From: Sanguibacter gelidistatuariae
Lineage (GTDB): Bacteria; Actinomycetota; Actinomycetes; Actinomycetales; Cellulomonadaceae
Direction: 5' to 3'
DNA length: 64,000 nucleotides
Assembly (NCBI RefSeq): GCF_900096585.1
Contig: NZ_FMYH01000007.1
Coordinates: 124,001-188,000, forward strand
Position numbers and translations under genes: made by a program. The notes under the pieces are model-generated. The model saw only the letters and a program-made list of their open reading frames with translations, was not told where the DNA came from and did no database searches. Below are positions 25,183 to 34,465 of this stretch, in pieces (position 1 is the stretch's first letter; each line of letters opens with the position of its first letter).

Positions 25183-26394
25183 TCAGTCCCCGGCCAGCCA
25201 CGGCGTCGGGTCGTCCACCACGTCGTCGAGGCTCTGGCGTGCCCCCCCGATCGTCGCCGCGCCGGCCCCCACGGGCGCGCGGCGCACGGTGAACGAGGAC
25301 CACGGCGCCGACAGCACCCGGGTGCCCAGCTCGGCCAGGATCACCGGTCCGAGAAGGTCGGCCAGCTCGGAGTAGGCCCCGCCGAGGAGGATGTCCGGCA
25401 CGTCGATGAGGTTGACGAAGTCGGCCAACGCCGCGCCAAGTGCATGGCCGGCGCGGTCGAGCGCGGCGGTCGCGCGGGCGTCGTCGCGCGCGACGGCACG
25501 GAGCAGGTCGGTGACCGACGACCCGCGGGGCAGATGTGCGGCGCGCAGCACCGCGTCCGTGCCGGCGTACTGCTCGAGGCAGCCGGTCGCCCCGCACTGG
25601 CAGGGCGGCCCGGCCGGATCGACGACGACGTGCCCGAGCTCCCCGCTCCACCCGCGCCCGCCGCGGAACAGCTCGCGGTCGAGCACGATCGCGGCCCCGA
25701 TGCCGACGTCGGCCGAGACGTAGAGGAAGGAGTCCGGCACCTCTGTGGTGGTCCCGGGCACGGGGACCTGGGCGAGGGCCGCGAGCTTGGCCTCGTTGGC
25801 GATCATGATCGGCGCGGTCCCGGTGTGCGCCGCGATGGCTCGGGTGTCGACGGGGGACAGCTCAGCCCAGCCGAGGTTCGGGGCGACGCGCAGCGTCGAT
25901 GTCGCGGAGTCCACCAGCCCGGGGAGGGCGACGCGGACGCCGGCCAGGCGCGCGCCGTCGTGCATGGAGCGGGCGGTGGCGAGGAGGTCGGCGGAAAGCG
26001 TGCCGAGCTGGGCGAGCACGGTCGCTGGGTCGCTCGCATGGAAGTCGCCCGGGACGGTGCGGGTGGCGAGCGTGGCGCCCGAGAGGTCGAGCACGGTGCC
26101 GGCGAGGTAGCCGACGTTGACCTCGAGGCCGAGGCCGATGATGGTGCCGGTGGCCGGGGCCAGCGGGACGGCCGGGCGCCCGGCGCGGCGGGCGGGTGCG
26201 GGGATGAGCTCGGCCACGATCCGGGCCTCGATGAGTCGGTCGACGAGGGCGGAGACGGTCGCGCGGGTCAGGCCGGTCGACGCCGCGACGTCGGCCCGGG
26301 ACGGAGGGGTGGGGGCACCGAAGATCTCCCGCGCGACGAGCGCGATATTCTGCTCTCGCAGCGAGTGCTGCCCGAGCGCGGGGGTTGCGGCCAT
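25183..26394 (-). CDS. ROK-family xylose-type regulator
   Basis: A 403-residue ROK repressor (XylR/NagC type). A winged helix near residues 25-60 ([20 protein letters not shown]) precedes a sugar-kinase-like ROK domain with [25 protein letters not shown] and the zinc motif [14 protein letters not shown]. The ATG at 26394 follows AAGGT; the frame extends to 26430. It is divergent from xylAB with an operator-like sequence between them, so it probably represses those genes in the absence of xylose. Effector assignment is inference from position. Confidence 0.85.
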   Translation of the reverse strand: MAATPALGQHSLREQNIALVAREIFGAPTPPSRADVAASTGLTRATVSALVDRLIEARIVAELIPAPARRAGRPAVPLAPATGTIIGLGLEVNVGYLAGTVLDLSGATLATRTVPGDFHASDPATVLAQLGTLSADLLATARSMHDGARLAGVRVALPGLVDSATSTLRVAPNLGWAELSPVDTRAIAAHTGTAPIMIANEAKLAALAQVPVPGTTTEVPDSFLYVSADVGIGAAIVLDRELFRGGRGWSGELGHVVVDPAGPPCQCGATGCLEQYAGTDAVLRAAHLPRGSSVTDLLRAVARDDARATAALDRAGHALGAALADFVNLIDVPDILLGGAYSELADLLGPVILAELGTRVLSAPWSSFTVRRAPVGAGAATIGGARQSLDDVVDDPTPWLAGD

Positions 26395-26398
26395 AGTG

Positions 26399-26442
26399 TT
26401 GACCTTACCGGCTTCCGGGGATAAGTTCATCCATACAACTAA
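26399..26442 (+). promoter_or_regulatory. xylA promoter with overlapping XylR-type operator
   Basis: TTGACC (26399-26404), a 17-nt spacer and TAAGTT (26422-26427) form a likely promoter. The -10 element is also the left half of an inverted repeat, TAAGTT-N9-AACTAA (26422-26442), which resembles the TTAGTT...AACTAA sites of ROK XylR proteins. Binding there would block the promoter and could also affect the divergent regulator gene. Confidence 0.6.
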
Positions 26443-26497
26443 TCCGTCGGGTGGGAATGGCCCCCTCGACGGACAGCTCTCGACGAGGAGACCTCAC

Positions 26498-27682
26498 GTG
26501 ACGAACAACTCCGGAATCAACTACTCCTTCGGCCTGTGGACCGTGGGCTGGCAGGGCCAGGACCAGTTCGGTGGTGCGAGCCGTGCGCCGCTGCCCGCGG
26601 CGGAGTCCATCCACAAGCTTGCCGAGGCGGGTGCGTGGGGCTTCACATTCCACGACGACGACGTGGTGCCCTTCGGCTCCGACGACGCAACCCGCGACCG
26701 CCTGCTCGGCGAGGTCAAGACCGCGGCCGAGGAGACGGGCCTGACCATCGAGATGGTCACGACCAACCTCTTCTCCCACCCCGTCTTCAAGGACGGGGGC
26801 GTCACGTCCAACGACCGCTCCGTGCGCCGCTTCGCGCTGCGCAAGGTGCTGCGCAACGTCGACCTCACGGCCGAGCTCGGCGCCAAGACCTTTGTCATGT
26901 GGGGCGGGCGCGAGGGCACCGAGTACGACGGTGCCAAGGACCTGCATGCCGCCCTCGAGCGCTACCGCGAAGGCGTCGACCTGGTGGCCGGGTACATCAA
27001 GGAGCAGGGCTACGACATCAAGATCGCCCTCGAGCCCAAGCCCAACGAGCCGCGCGGCGACATCTTCCTGCCGACCATCGGCCATGCCCTCGGCTTCATC
27101 GCCGAGCTTGAGCACGGCGACATCGTCGGCCTCAACCCTGAGACCGGCCACGAGCAGATGGCGGGCCTGAACTACACCCACGGCCTCGCCCAGGCACTGT
27201 GGGCCGGCAAGCTCTTCCACATCGACCTCAACGGTCAGCGGTCCATCAAGTTCGACCAGGACCTCGTCTTCGGTCACGGCGACCTGCTCTCCGCCTTCTT
27301 CACGGTCGACCTCGTCGAGAACGGCTTCCCCGGAACCCCCGACGGCCCGCGCTACACCGGCCCGCGTCACTTCGACTACAAGCCCTCGCGCACCGAGACC
27401 ACGGTCGGGGTGTGGGACTCCGCCCGCGCCAACATCGAGTCCTACGAGATGCTCGCCCGCAAGTCCGCGGCCTACCGCGCCGACCCCGAGGTCCAGGAGG
27501 CGTTCAAGAACGCCGGCATCTTCGAGCTCGCCACCCCGACGCTCGCGGCCGGTGAGACCGTCGCCGACCTGCTCGCCGACACCTCCTCCTTCGAGGACTT
27601 CGACGCCGACGCCGCCGCGCAGCGCGACTTCGGCTTCGTGCGGCTCAACCAGCTGGCCCTGCGCCACCTGATCGGGTCCTGA
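26498..27682 (+). CDS. xylA: xylose isomerase
   Basis: A 394-residue actinobacterial class I xylose isomerase converting D-xylose to D-xylulose (and glucose to fructose). It shows [15 protein letters not shown] at the start, [10 protein letters not shown] with the catalytic His, [35 protein letters not shown] with metal-binding Glu, [14 protein letters not shown] and [25 protein letters not shown] at 26498 is chosen for GAGGAG just upstream and because family members begin at this point; the open frame continues upstream to 26117 inside the regulator gene. Its stop overlaps the xylB start. Confidence 0.95.
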   Translation: MTNNSGINYSFGLWTVGWQGQDQFGGASRAPLPAAESIHKLAEAGAWGFTFHDDDVVPFGSDDATRDRLLGEVKTAAEETGLTIEMVTTNLFSHPVFKDGGVTSNDRSVRRFALRKVLRNVDLTAELGAKTFVMWGGREGTEYDGAKDLHAALERYREGVDLVAGYIKEQGYDIKIALEPKPNEPRGDIFLPTIGHALGFIAELEHGDIVGLNPETGHEQMAGLNYTHGLAQALWAGKLFHIDLNGQRSIKFDQDLVFGHGDLLSAFFTVDLVENGFPGTPDGPRYTGPRHFDYKPSRTETTVGVWDSARANIESYEMLARKSAAYRADPEVQEAFKNAGIFELATPTLAAGETVADLLADTSSFEDFDADAAAQRDFGFVRLNQLALRHLIGS

Positions 27683-29238
27683 TGACCGCGACCTTGCCGT
27701 CCGTGGGCGGCGCAGCTGATCCGTCGGTCTTCGGGGCGCCCGTCGGTGCGCTCGTCGCTGGGGTCGATTCGTCGACCCAGTCGTGCAAGGTCGTCGTCCG
27801 CGACGCGGTGACCGGGGCGCTCCTTCGCTCCGGTTCCGCGTCGCACCCCGCCGGGACCGAGGTCGACCCCGCCGCCTGGTGGGTCGCCCTCGGCTCCGCC
27901 GTGGCCGCCGCCGGTGGCCTGCACGACGTCGCTGCCCTCGCCGTGGGCGGGCAGCAGCACGGCATGGTGCTGCTCGACGCTGACGGAGAGGTCATCCGCC
28001 CGGCCCTGCTGTGGAACGACAACCGTTCCGCCGGGGCTGCGTCGGATCTGATCCATGACCTGGGTGTGCGCACGGGCGGCTCCGGGGAGCAGGCCTGGGC
28101 CGATGCGATCGGCACCGTCCCGGTGGCCTCCCTCACGGTGACCAAGCTCCGCTGGGTCGCCGATCACGAACCCGAGAACGCCGCCCGGATCGCGGCCGTG
28201 TGCCTGCCGCACGACTGGCTGACCTGGCAGATCTCCGGCGCGGGAGGGGTCCCGGGCGCTGCCCGTGACCTCGGCGCGCTGACGACCGACCGGTCGGATG
28301 CCTCGGGCACGGGGTATTTCTCCGGGGCCACGGGCGAGTATCGGTTGGACCTGCTCGACCTTGCTCTCGGTGAGGGTGCCTCGACGCGGATCACGCTGCC
28401 GCGGGTTCTGGGGCCGGGGGAGTCGGGCGGGTCGGTTGAGGCGTCGGTGCTCGCCGAGGCCCTCGGAGCCGCTGCCCCAGCTGCGTCCGCTGGGGAGCGG
28501 ATTGTGCTCGGCGCCGGTGCCGGTGACAACGCCGCCGCGGCCCTCGGGCTGGGCATGGCGACCGGCGACGTGGCCGTCTCGATCGGCACGTCGGGGGTCG
28601 TCTCGGCGATCTCCGCGCTGCCCTCCGCCGACGGCTCGGGCCTGGTCGCCGGCTTCTCCGACGCGACCGGCGCCTTCCTGCCGCTCGCCTGCACGCTCAA
28701 CGCCAGCCGGGTGCTCGACGGCGCGGCGCAGATGCTCGGGGTGGACCATGCCGAGCTGTCCCGCCTCGCGCTCACCGCACCCGCCGGAGCGGACGGGCTT
28801 GTCCTCGTTCCCTTCCTCGAGGGCGAGCGCACCCCCAACCGGCCCGACGCGACCGGCACGCTGCACGGCGTGCGGCTCGCGAACATGACACCCGCGCACC
28901 TGGCCCGGGCCGCGGTCGAGGGCATGCTCTGTGGGCTGGCCGACGGCCTCGACGCCCTCGTCGCGCAGGGCGCCAAGGTCGAGCGGTTGCTGATGATCGG
29001 CGGCGGCGCGAAGTCCGAGGCGGTCCGCGAGATCGCCCCGCAGGTCTTCGGGCTTCCGGTCGAGGTCCCGCCCGCTGGTGAGTACGTAGCCGATGGCGCA
29101 GCCCGCCAGGCGGCCTGGGTGCTGGTTGGTGGGGGGCAGGCTCCGGCCTGGCCTGCGGCGTCGGGCACCACGGTCCACACGGCCGCGCCCGAGCCGGTCA
29201 TCCGGGAACAGTACGCGGCGGTTCGCGACCTCGTCTGA
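27682..29238 (+). CDS. xylB: xylulokinase
   Basis: A 518-residue FGGY kinase phosphorylating D-xylulose. The phosphate motif [17 protein letters not shown] lies near residue 31, the XylB-type [11 protein letters not shown] near 93, [15 protein letters not shown] near 112, [10 protein letters not shown] near 300 and [20 protein letters not shown] near 438. The ATG shares its A with the xylA TGA, so translation is coupled. A strong 19-bp hairpin immediately follows the stop. With xylA it delivers xylulose-5-phosphate to the pentose phosphate pathway, useful for the xylan-type glycosidases further along. Confidence 0.94.
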   Translation: MTATLPSVGGAADPSVFGAPVGALVAGVDSSTQSCKVVVRDAVTGALLRSGSASHPAGTEVDPAAWWVALGSAVAAAGGLHDVAALAVGGQQHGMVLLDADGEVIRPALLWNDNRSAGAASDLIHDLGVRTGGSGEQAWADAIGTVPVASLTVTKLRWVADHEPENAARIAAVCLPHDWLTWQISGAGGVPGAARDLGALTTDRSDASGTGYFSGATGEYRLDLLDLALGEGASTRITLPRVLGPGESGGSVEASVLAEALGAAAPAASAGERIVLGAGAGDNAAAALGLGMATGDVAVSIGTSGVVSAISALPSADGSGLVAGFSDATGAFLPLACTLNASRVLDGAAQMLGVDHAELSRLALTAPAGADGLVLVPFLEGERTPNRPDATGTLHGVRLANMTPAHLARAAVEGMLCGLADGLDALVAQGAKVERLLMIGGGAKSEAVREIAPQVFGLPVEVPPAGEYVADGAARQAAWVLVGGGQAPAWPAASGTTVHTAAPEPVIREQYAAVRDLV

Positions 29239-29244
29239 CGCAAG

Positions 29245-29286
29245 ACGGCCGCTGGCCCCGCCCTCTTGGGTGGGGCCAGCGGCCGT
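29245..29286. terminator. bidirectional terminator between xylB and ohr
   Basis: A near-perfect 19-bp stem (29245-29263 with 29268-29286, one wobble pair) closes on a TCTT tetraloop. It sits 7 bp after the xylB stop and 11 bp beyond the ohr stop on the other strand. A short TTT follows on the plus strand. This is the strongest hairpin terminator in the window. Confidence 0.85.
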
Positions 29287-29296
29287 TTGCGTGCGG

Positions 29297-29719
29297 TCAG
29301 TCCTCGACGACGTTGATCGTGACCTCGATGTTGCCGCGGGTGGCGTTGGAGTACGGGCACACCAGGTGGGCCTGGTCAGCGAGAGACTGCGCCTGGTCGG
29401 CGGGCAGGCCGGGGAGCACGACCTCGAGGGTCACGGCGAGGCCGAAGCCACCGGCCTCGAGCGTTCCGATGCTGACCCGCGCGCCGACGCTCGAGTCTGC
29501 GATCGAGATCTTCGCCGCGCGTGCCACGCTCTGCAGCGCGGAGTGGAAGCAGGCCGCATACCCGGCGGCGAAGAGCTGTTCGGGGTTGGCGCCCTGACCC
29601 GATCCCCCCATCTCGGTCGGGATGGCGAGGGTGAGGTCCAGCCGGGCGTCCGACGTCGTGACGTGGCCGTTGCGGCCGCCTCCGGTCGCGAGGGCTTCGG
29701 CGGTGTAGAGGGGAATCAT
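29297..29719 (-). CDS. ohr: organic hydroperoxide resistance protein
   Basis: A 140-residue OsmC/Ohr-family peroxidase that reduces organic hydroperoxides. The two redox cysteines are Cys57 (AACFHSALQ) and Cys121 (LVCPYSNATRGN), with the family signature NPEQLFAAGYAACFHS before the first. Length is the family norm. The ATG at 29719 lies 26 bp downstream of the ohrR stop, so ohrR-ohr form an operon. Reduction of the enzyme is by lipoylated proteins in known homologues. Downstream lies the shared terminator with xylB. Confidence 0.93.
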   Translation of the reverse strand: MIPLYTAEALATGGGRNGHVTTSDARLDLTLAIPTEMGGSGQGANPEQLFAAGYAACFHSALQSVARAAKISIADSSVGARVSIGTLEAGGFGLAVTLEVVLPGLPADQAQSLADQAHLVCPYSNATRGNIEVTINVVED

Positions 29720-29744
29720 GGGCGATCTCCGATCGTCGGACGGG

Positions 29745-30209
29745 TCACCGGACATCGCCGGTGAGGCTGGTACAGAGCTTGTCGAGCAGCCGGGCGAGGG
29801 TGGCGGACTCCTCGGCATCGAGCCCAGAGCGTTCCGCGAGGGAGCGGGGCACGCCCGCGGCGCGCTGCTTGAGCGCGGCCCCCTCCTCGGTCAGTGCCAC
29901 CCGGACCACGCGTTCGTCGGCCGAGTCGCGGGTGCGGCTCAGCCAGCCGGCGGTCTCCATGCGTCGCAGCAGCGGTGAGAGCGTGCCGCTGTCGAGGGAG
30001 AGTCGTGCGCCGATCTGGGAGACCGGGAGGCCGTCCTCCTCCCACAGCACCAGCATCACGAGATACTGCGGATAGGTGAGGCCCAGATCGTCGAGCAGTT
30101 CGCGGTAGGTGCCGAGCACGGAACGTTCGCCTCGGTAGAGGCGGAAGCACAGCTGGGCGTCCAGGTGCAGGTCGGGCTGCAGGTCGGTTGCCGGCTGGTC
30201 GAGGCTCAT
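29745..30209 (-). CDS. ohrR: MarR-family organic peroxide sensor
   Basis: A 154-residue MarR-family repressor of the OhrR type. The peroxide-sensing Cys21 lies in AQLCFRLYRG, and LGLTYPQYLVMLVLW carries the Tyr residues that interact with the oxidised Cys in known OhrR. The winged helix spans about residues 60-105 (LSPLLRRMETAGWLSRTRD). I see no second redox Cys near the C-terminus, which fits a one-Cys sensor, although Cys145 lies in LDKLCTS and could serve. It is first gene of ohrR-ohr and has palindromic sites just upstream. Confidence 0.92.
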   Translation of the reverse strand: MSLDQPATDLQPDLHLDAQLCFRLYRGERSVLGTYRELLDDLGLTYPQYLVMLVLWEEDGLPVSQIGARLSLDSGTLSPLLRRMETAGWLSRTRDSADERVVRVALTEEGAALKQRAAGVPRSLAERSGLDAEESATLARLLDKLCTSLTGDVR

Positions 30210-30226
30210 TCAATGACTGTAGTGGG

Positions 30227-30246
30227 CAATTAAGTTGTGCACAACT
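30227..30246 (-). promoter_or_regulatory. OhrR-type operator upstream of ohrR
   Basis: Two overlapping inverted repeats lie 18-37 bp before the ohrR start: CAATTAAGTTG (30227-30237, imperfect) and AGTTGTGCACAACT (30233-30246, perfect 14 bp). AT-rich palindromes of this type are known OhrR-binding sites. This is probably an autoregulatory operator. Confidence 0.65.
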
Positions 30247-30366
30247 GATATGCGGCCAGGGCGTGGCTCACGGTCAGGGCGCGGGGCGGCGACGCCGACG
30301 TCCCACGCAGTACGGCAGTACGTCGCGGCGGTCCGTCGCGACGGTCCCGCGGCGATCATCCACGAG

Positions 30367-30430
30367 CGCTGAGTGCGGTCAAACGGTTGCCGGATATCCG
30401 TTTTGGGCAACCGTTTGACCGCACTCAGCG
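30367..30430. repeat. perfect 24-bp inverted repeat
   Basis: The arms are 30367-30390 and 30407-30430, all 24 positions complementary, with one more pair inside. The 16-nt loop contains CGGATATCCG, itself a palindrome. No T-run follows. It lies in the gap between divergent ohrR and the SGNH hydrolase gene, about 50 bp before the latter, so it is not a simple 3' terminator. Confidence 0.88.
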
Positions 30431-30481
30431 GATGGTCTGGGATCCTTGGAGTGCTCTGCAGTAACTACACAAGGACGTGAC

Positions 30482-31138
30482 ATGACGCTGTCTATCAAGG
30501 CCGGCTCGACCGTGCTGTTCATCGGGGACTCGATCACGGAGTGGGGGCGCGACGACGCCGCCGGATCGCTCGGGCACGGCTACGTGCGGATGGCGGCGGA
30601 CGGCTGGGCCGCCGCGCACCCGGAGCACCCGATCACGGTGATCAACAAGGGGATCGGCGGCAACCGGGCCGTCGACCTGCGCGAACGCTGGACGCGCGAC
30701 GCGATCGACGTGGCACCCGACGTCGTGACGATCATGGTCGGCATCAACGACACCTGGCGCCGCTTCGACGCCGACGACGCGACGTCGACCGAGTCCTACG
30801 AGACCGACCTGCGCTTCATCCTCGGGCGGCTGGCCGCCGAGACCTCCGCCCAGGTGCTGTTCATCGAACCGTTCGTGCTGCCCGTGCTGGCTGACCAGTG
30901 GGAGTGGCGCGAGGACCTCGACGCGCGCATCGCCGTCGTGCGCCGGGTCGCGGCCGAGACCGGGGCGACGCTGCTCGCCGCGGACGGCCTGCTGACTGAG
31001 CTCGCCGTGAACGCCGGCGGCAACTCGGGCGGGGAGACCCGCGGCTTCGCCCGCTACGCCGACGACGGCGTCCACCTCACCGACGAGGGCAACGCCGAGC
31101 TGGCGGCTGCCTGGCTGGCCCGCACCGAGGCAATCTAG
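30482..31138 (+). CDS. SGNH/GDSL-family esterase
   Basis: A 218-residue SGNH hydrolase. Block I is FIGDSITEWG with Ser17, block II has Gly60 in KGIGGNRAVD, block III has Asn89 in VGINDTWRRF, and block V has Asp195 and His198 in YADDGVHLTDEG, so the catalytic set is complete. There is no signal peptide, which points to intracellular deacetylation of imported oligosaccharides (acetyl-xylan esterase-like) or another ester. The ATG at 30482 follows AAGGACG. It precedes a carbohydrate island, but a 249-bp gap separates it from the next gene. Confidence 0.83.
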   Translation: MTLSIKAGSTVLFIGDSITEWGRDDAAGSLGHGYVRMAADGWAAAHPEHPITVINKGIGGNRAVDLRERWTRDAIDVAPDVVTIMVGINDTWRRFDADDATSTESYETDLRFILGRLAAETSAQVLFIEPFVLPVLADQWEWREDLDARIAVVRRVAAETGATLLAADGLLTELAVNAGGNSGGETRGFARYADDGVHLTDEGNAELAAAWLARTEAI

Positions 31139-31156
31139 CCTCTGGGAGGCGTGACA

Positions 31157-31298
31157 CGTGAGGCCTGAGCCGTGAGGCCTGACACCGGAATCCAGTACCT
31201 CCGAGCCCAGTCAGTTGCCGAATCGGCCCCGTACGAGAACTGTCGGCGGATGGGCAGACAGACGTGCAGGTAGACAGGCGTGCAGACAGGCAGACAGG
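31157..31298. repeat. short direct repeats before a LacI gene
   Basis: CGTGAGGCCTGA occurs at 31157-31168 and 31171-31182. From about 31254 to 31298 a CAGACAGG-like unit recurs several times. The 249-bp gap otherwise shows only the GAGGAGGGG ribosome-binding site of the LacI gene at 31388. The role is unknown; low-complexity repeat is likely. Confidence 0.5.
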
Positions 31299-31387
31299 TC
31301 GGCGTCGGGCGAGGTCAGCGGCACCCCCGTCAACCTTGGCTCATCGGTGTGTCGTAGGATCGGTGCCTTGACGAGGAGGGGTATCTG

Positions 31388-32479
31388 ATGCAGAAGGTTC
31401 CCACCGTCTACGACGTCGCAGCACTCGCAGGGGTGTCGATCGCGACCGTGTCGCGGGTGTTCCGCAAGCCGCACGAGGTGTCTCAGGCGACTCAGGACCG
31501 GGTGCACGCGGCCGTCCTGGACCTGGGCTATGTGCCGAGCGGGAGCGCTCGCAGCCTCGCCGCGAGACGGGCCGGCGCGATCGGCCTGTGCTTCCCCGAC
31601 TTCGACGGGATCGACGGCGGGCCGGCACCGATCGCCTATGCCGACGGCCCGGTGGACGCGCAGCTCGACCCGCCCGAGGGCGTCGAGCCGAGCGGGGACC
31701 TCTACATCAGCGAGGTCATGCTCGGCACCGAGCTTGAGGCGTGGCGGCACGGCATGGCCGTAACCATCGCGGTGGCGCGGGGGGAGCGGGGCACCGAGAT
31801 CTTCGACAACCTCGCCGGACGCGTTGACGGCATGGTTACGCTCTCGCGGACGGTGCCCGAGCGGCTGCTCGCCCACATCGCCCGGCGCATCCCGGTCGTC
31901 GTCATCGCGGGCCCGCGCGCGGGGGACGAGTACGACCACATCGGCACCGACAACGTCGCCGGGATGCAGGCGATGACCAAGCACGTCGTCGACGTGCACG
32001 GGATCCGCGACGTGGCCTTCGTCGGAGGCCCGGCGGACTCCCCGGACGATCACGACCGCTTCGAGGGTTTCCGAGCGGGCCTGCTCGCCGCGGGGATCGT
32101 GGCGCCGCCGGAGCCGCTGCTGCGCGGTGACTTCACCCGTGGCCACGGCCGGATCCTGGGCCGTCGTCTGGTCGAGGCGGGCCCGGTCCCGCGGGCCCTC
32201 GTGTGCTCGAACGACCAGACTGCACTCGGTGTCCTGGATGCGTTGCTCGCCGCGGGCCTGCGGGTACCCGATGACGTCATCATCACGGGCTTCGACGGGA
32301 TCGACGCCTCAGAGATGTCACGACCGCGGATCACGACCGTCAGGCAACCCATGCGCGAGCTGGGGCGAGCGGCGGTGGACACCCTGCTGTGCAGGCTGGG
32401 CGACCCCCTCATGCCACCGCAGACCCGGACCTTGCCGGTCACGGTGCTGCTGCGCGAGAGCTGTGGTTGCCTCGCCTGA
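31388..32479 (+). CDS. LacI-family regulator of import module 1
   Basis: A 363-residue LacI-type repressor. The helix-turn-helix TVYDVAALAGVSIATVSRVF starts at residue 6, the hinge SGSARSLAARRAGAIG follows, and the sensor domain ends with the common RESCGCLA motif. An insert rich in acidic residues (about 75-115) is longer than usual. It precedes the Opp-type transport and glycosidase genes on the same strand, and a 24-bp perfect palindrome lies between. It probably represses module 1 until a beta-glucan-derived sugar arrives. Effector unknown. Confidence 0.87.
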   Translation: MQKVPTVYDVAALAGVSIATVSRVFRKPHEVSQATQDRVHAAVLDLGYVPSGSARSLAARRAGAIGLCFPDFDGIDGGPAPIAYADGPVDAQLDPPEGVEPSGDLYISEVMLGTELEAWRHGMAVTIAVARGERGTEIFDNLAGRVDGMVTLSRTVPERLLAHIARRIPVVVIAGPRAGDEYDHIGTDNVAGMQAMTKHVVDVHGIRDVAFVGGPADSPDDHDRFEGFRAGLLAAGIVAPPEPLLRGDFTRGHGRILGRRLVEAGPVPRALVCSNDQTALGVLDALLAAGLRVPDDVIITGFDGIDASEMSRPRITTVRQPMRELGRAAVDTLLCRLGDPLMPPQTRTLPVTVLLRESCGCLA

Positions 32480-32590
32480 CCTAGGCGTCCGCACCCTTCT
32501 ATCCTCTCCAGCGGGCCCACGCCAGCCTAGGGGCGGCCCCCGCTGGGCGCCCACAACCGGTCATCGACCTCCGGATCTACGGTTGCGCGA

Positions 32591-32614
32591 ACCAATGTAT
32601 GCGCATACATTGGT
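32591..32614 (+). promoter_or_regulatory. 24-bp perfect palindromic operator before import module 1
   Basis: Every base from 32591 to 32602 pairs with its partner up to 32614; the half-site is ACCAATGTATGC with a central CG. It lies 87 bp before the binding-protein start and directly downstream of the LacI gene. Symmetry, length and place make it the probable binding site of that regulator. Confidence 0.75.
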
Positions 32615-32700
32615 CAGGACAGCAGTACTGACCGACGCGATCCGCACAGTTGCGTACCGCCCGGTCGACGTGACAAAGACGACACGAAGGAGAAAAAGCC

Positions 32701-34362
32701 ATGATCGACGGCACCCGTCGGACGCGTAAGCGCCTGACCTCCGCGCTCGGCCTGGGCCTCGCAGCGGCCCTTGCGCTCAGCGCTTGCGCGGCCCCCGAGG
32801 GTGGCACCGCGAGCACCGCCGGCGGATCCAGCTCGCTCATGCTCGCGGCCGACAACGGCTCCCCGACGTTCGTGAAGAACTTCAACCCCTTCGTGATCGA
32901 GAAGCGCACCACCGCGACGATCATCTACGAACCGCTCATCGTCGTGAACGCGCTCGACGGCAAGGCGACCAACTTCCTCGCGACCGACTACTCCCAGCCC
33001 GACGCCAGCACGATCGTGGCCGACATCCGCGAGGGCGTCACCTGGAGCGACGGCACGGCCTTCTCGGCCGAGGACGTCGTCTTCACGTACAACCTCCTCA
33101 AGGCGTTCCCGGCCCTGGACACGACCGGCGTCTGGTCCCGGCTGGCCTCCGTGAGCGCCGAGGGCGAGAAGGTCACCTTCGAGCTCACCGCCGAGGACTC
33201 CTCCGCGCCCATCGTCGTCCTCGCGGTGCCGATCGTCGCCAAGCACCTCTGGGAGGGCGTCGCCGACCCCGTCACGTTCACGAACGACGCCCCGGTGGGA
33301 ACCGGCCCGTACACGCTCGGCGACTTCAATGCGAACCAGTACAAGCTCGAGAAGAACGTCGACTACTGGCAGGCCGACAAGGTCGCCGCCGAGGAGCTGG
33401 TGCTCCCGGCCGCGAACTCCCAGCTCGACATCGTCAACAACGGCTACGACTGGGCCTACGCCTTCATGTCCGACGTCGAGAACACCTGGGTCGCTTCCGC
33501 TGAGGGCAACGAGTTCTGGTTCCCGGCCGGCGGCACCGTCGCGATCGTCCCGAACCTCACCAAGGCTCCCTACGACGACGTCAACTTCCGCCAGGGCATG
33601 TCCCTTGCGCTCAAGCGCGACACGATCGCCGAGAACGCCTCCGAGGGCACCGTCGGCGCCTCCGGCCAGCAGGGGCTGCTGCTGCCGACCCAGGAGGAGT
33701 GGCTCACCGACGCCATCCCCGACGAGGGAATGGTCACGCAGGACACCGCAGCGGCCGAGGCTGCCTTCGCCAAGGCCGGCTACACCCTCTCCGGCGGCAA
33801 GCTCGTCGACGCCAACGGCACCCAGGCCTCGATGACCATCACGACGCCGAACGGCTGGACCGACTGGCTGCGCGCCGTCCAGGAGATCCAGAAGCAGTAC
33901 ACCGCCATCGGCATCGACGTGAAGATCAACCAGCCGCAGCCGGCCGCCTACTTCCAGGCGATCCAGAACGGCGACTTCGACGTCGCGATGAGCTCCTTCG
34001 GCGGCAACGGCTCGGTCTTCCAGGGCTACTACAACCTCCTGAGCTCTGACTTCAACGAGCCGATCGGCACCACAGCGCCGTCGAACTACCAGCGCTACTC
34101 CAACCCTGAGGTCGACGCGCTGCTCACCGAGTTCCGCGCGACGGTCGACGAGGCCCGCCAGAAGGAGATCGCCGGCGAGCTCCAGGAAGTCATGTTCAAC
34201 GAGGTCCCGGTCGTCTCGGTCTATTACGCGGGCCTGTGGGGCCTCTTCTCCGACAAGAGCTTCACTGGCTGGCCCAGTGCGGAGAACCCGTACATGACGC
34301 CGACGCCGTACACGTCGAGCGCGCTCGTCGTCCTGACCACCATCACGAAGGTGGACAGCTGA
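32701..34362 (+). CDS. ABC transporter substrate-binding lipoprotein, family 5 (module 1)
   Basis: A 553-residue extracellular solute-binding protein of the Opp/Dpp type. The signal peptide ends in the lipobox LSAC (Cys29), so the mature protein is a membrane-anchored lipoprotein. Family-5 features include WSDGTAFSAEDVVFTYNLL, VGTGPYTLGDFN, VNFRQGMSLALKRD and NYQRYSNPEVDALLTEFRAT. AAGGAG precedes the ATG at 32701. Most family-5 proteins bind peptides, but some bind beta-oligosaccharides. The linked LacI gene and glycosidases make a sugar the better guess. A 13-bp hairpin follows the stop. Confidence 0.87.
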   Translation: MIDGTRRTRKRLTSALGLGLAAALALSACAAPEGGTASTAGGSSSLMLAADNGSPTFVKNFNPFVIEKRTTATIIYEPLIVVNALDGKATNFLATDYSQPDASTIVADIREGVTWSDGTAFSAEDVVFTYNLLKAFPALDTTGVWSRLASVSAEGEKVTFELTAEDSSAPIVVLAVPIVAKHLWEGVADPVTFTNDAPVGTGPYTLGDFNANQYKLEKNVDYWQADKVAAEELVLPAANSQLDIVNNGYDWAYAFMSDVENTWVASAEGNEFWFPAGGTVAIVPNLTKAPYDDVNFRQGMSLALKRDTIAENASEGTVGASGQQGLLLPTQEEWLTDAIPDEGMVTQDTAAAEAAFAKAGYTLSGGKLVDANGTQASMTITTPNGWTDWLRAVQEIQKQYTAIGIDVKINQPQPAAYFQAIQNGDFDVAMSSFGGNGSVFQGYYNLLSSDFNEPIGTTAPSNYQRYSNPEVDALLTEFRATVDEARQKEIAGELQEVMFNEVPVVSVYYAGLWGLFSDKSFTGWPSAENPYMTPTPYTSSALVVLTTITKVDS

Positions 34363-34383
34363 CCGGTCCGCACCGGATCGATC

Positions 34384-34430
34384 ACCGGCGGGGTGGTGGC
34401 GCACGTGAGCCGCGCCCCCACCCCGCCGGT
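34384..34430 (+). terminator. hairpin after the module 1 binding-protein gene
   Basis: A 13-bp stem (34384-34396 with 34418-34430) lies between the binding-protein gene and the first permease gene. As it has no T-run and the operon continues, it more likely limits downstream transcription or protects the upstream mRNA, keeping the binding protein more abundant than the permease. Confidence 0.65.
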
Positions 34431-34465
34431 ATGTCCCCTTATCTCCTGACGAAGGCGAGCACCCC

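Noticed and set aside
31157-31298. Riboswitch or small RNA in the repeat-rich gap before the LacI gene
   Set aside because: I could find only short direct repeats and no conserved aptamer or convincing hairpin.
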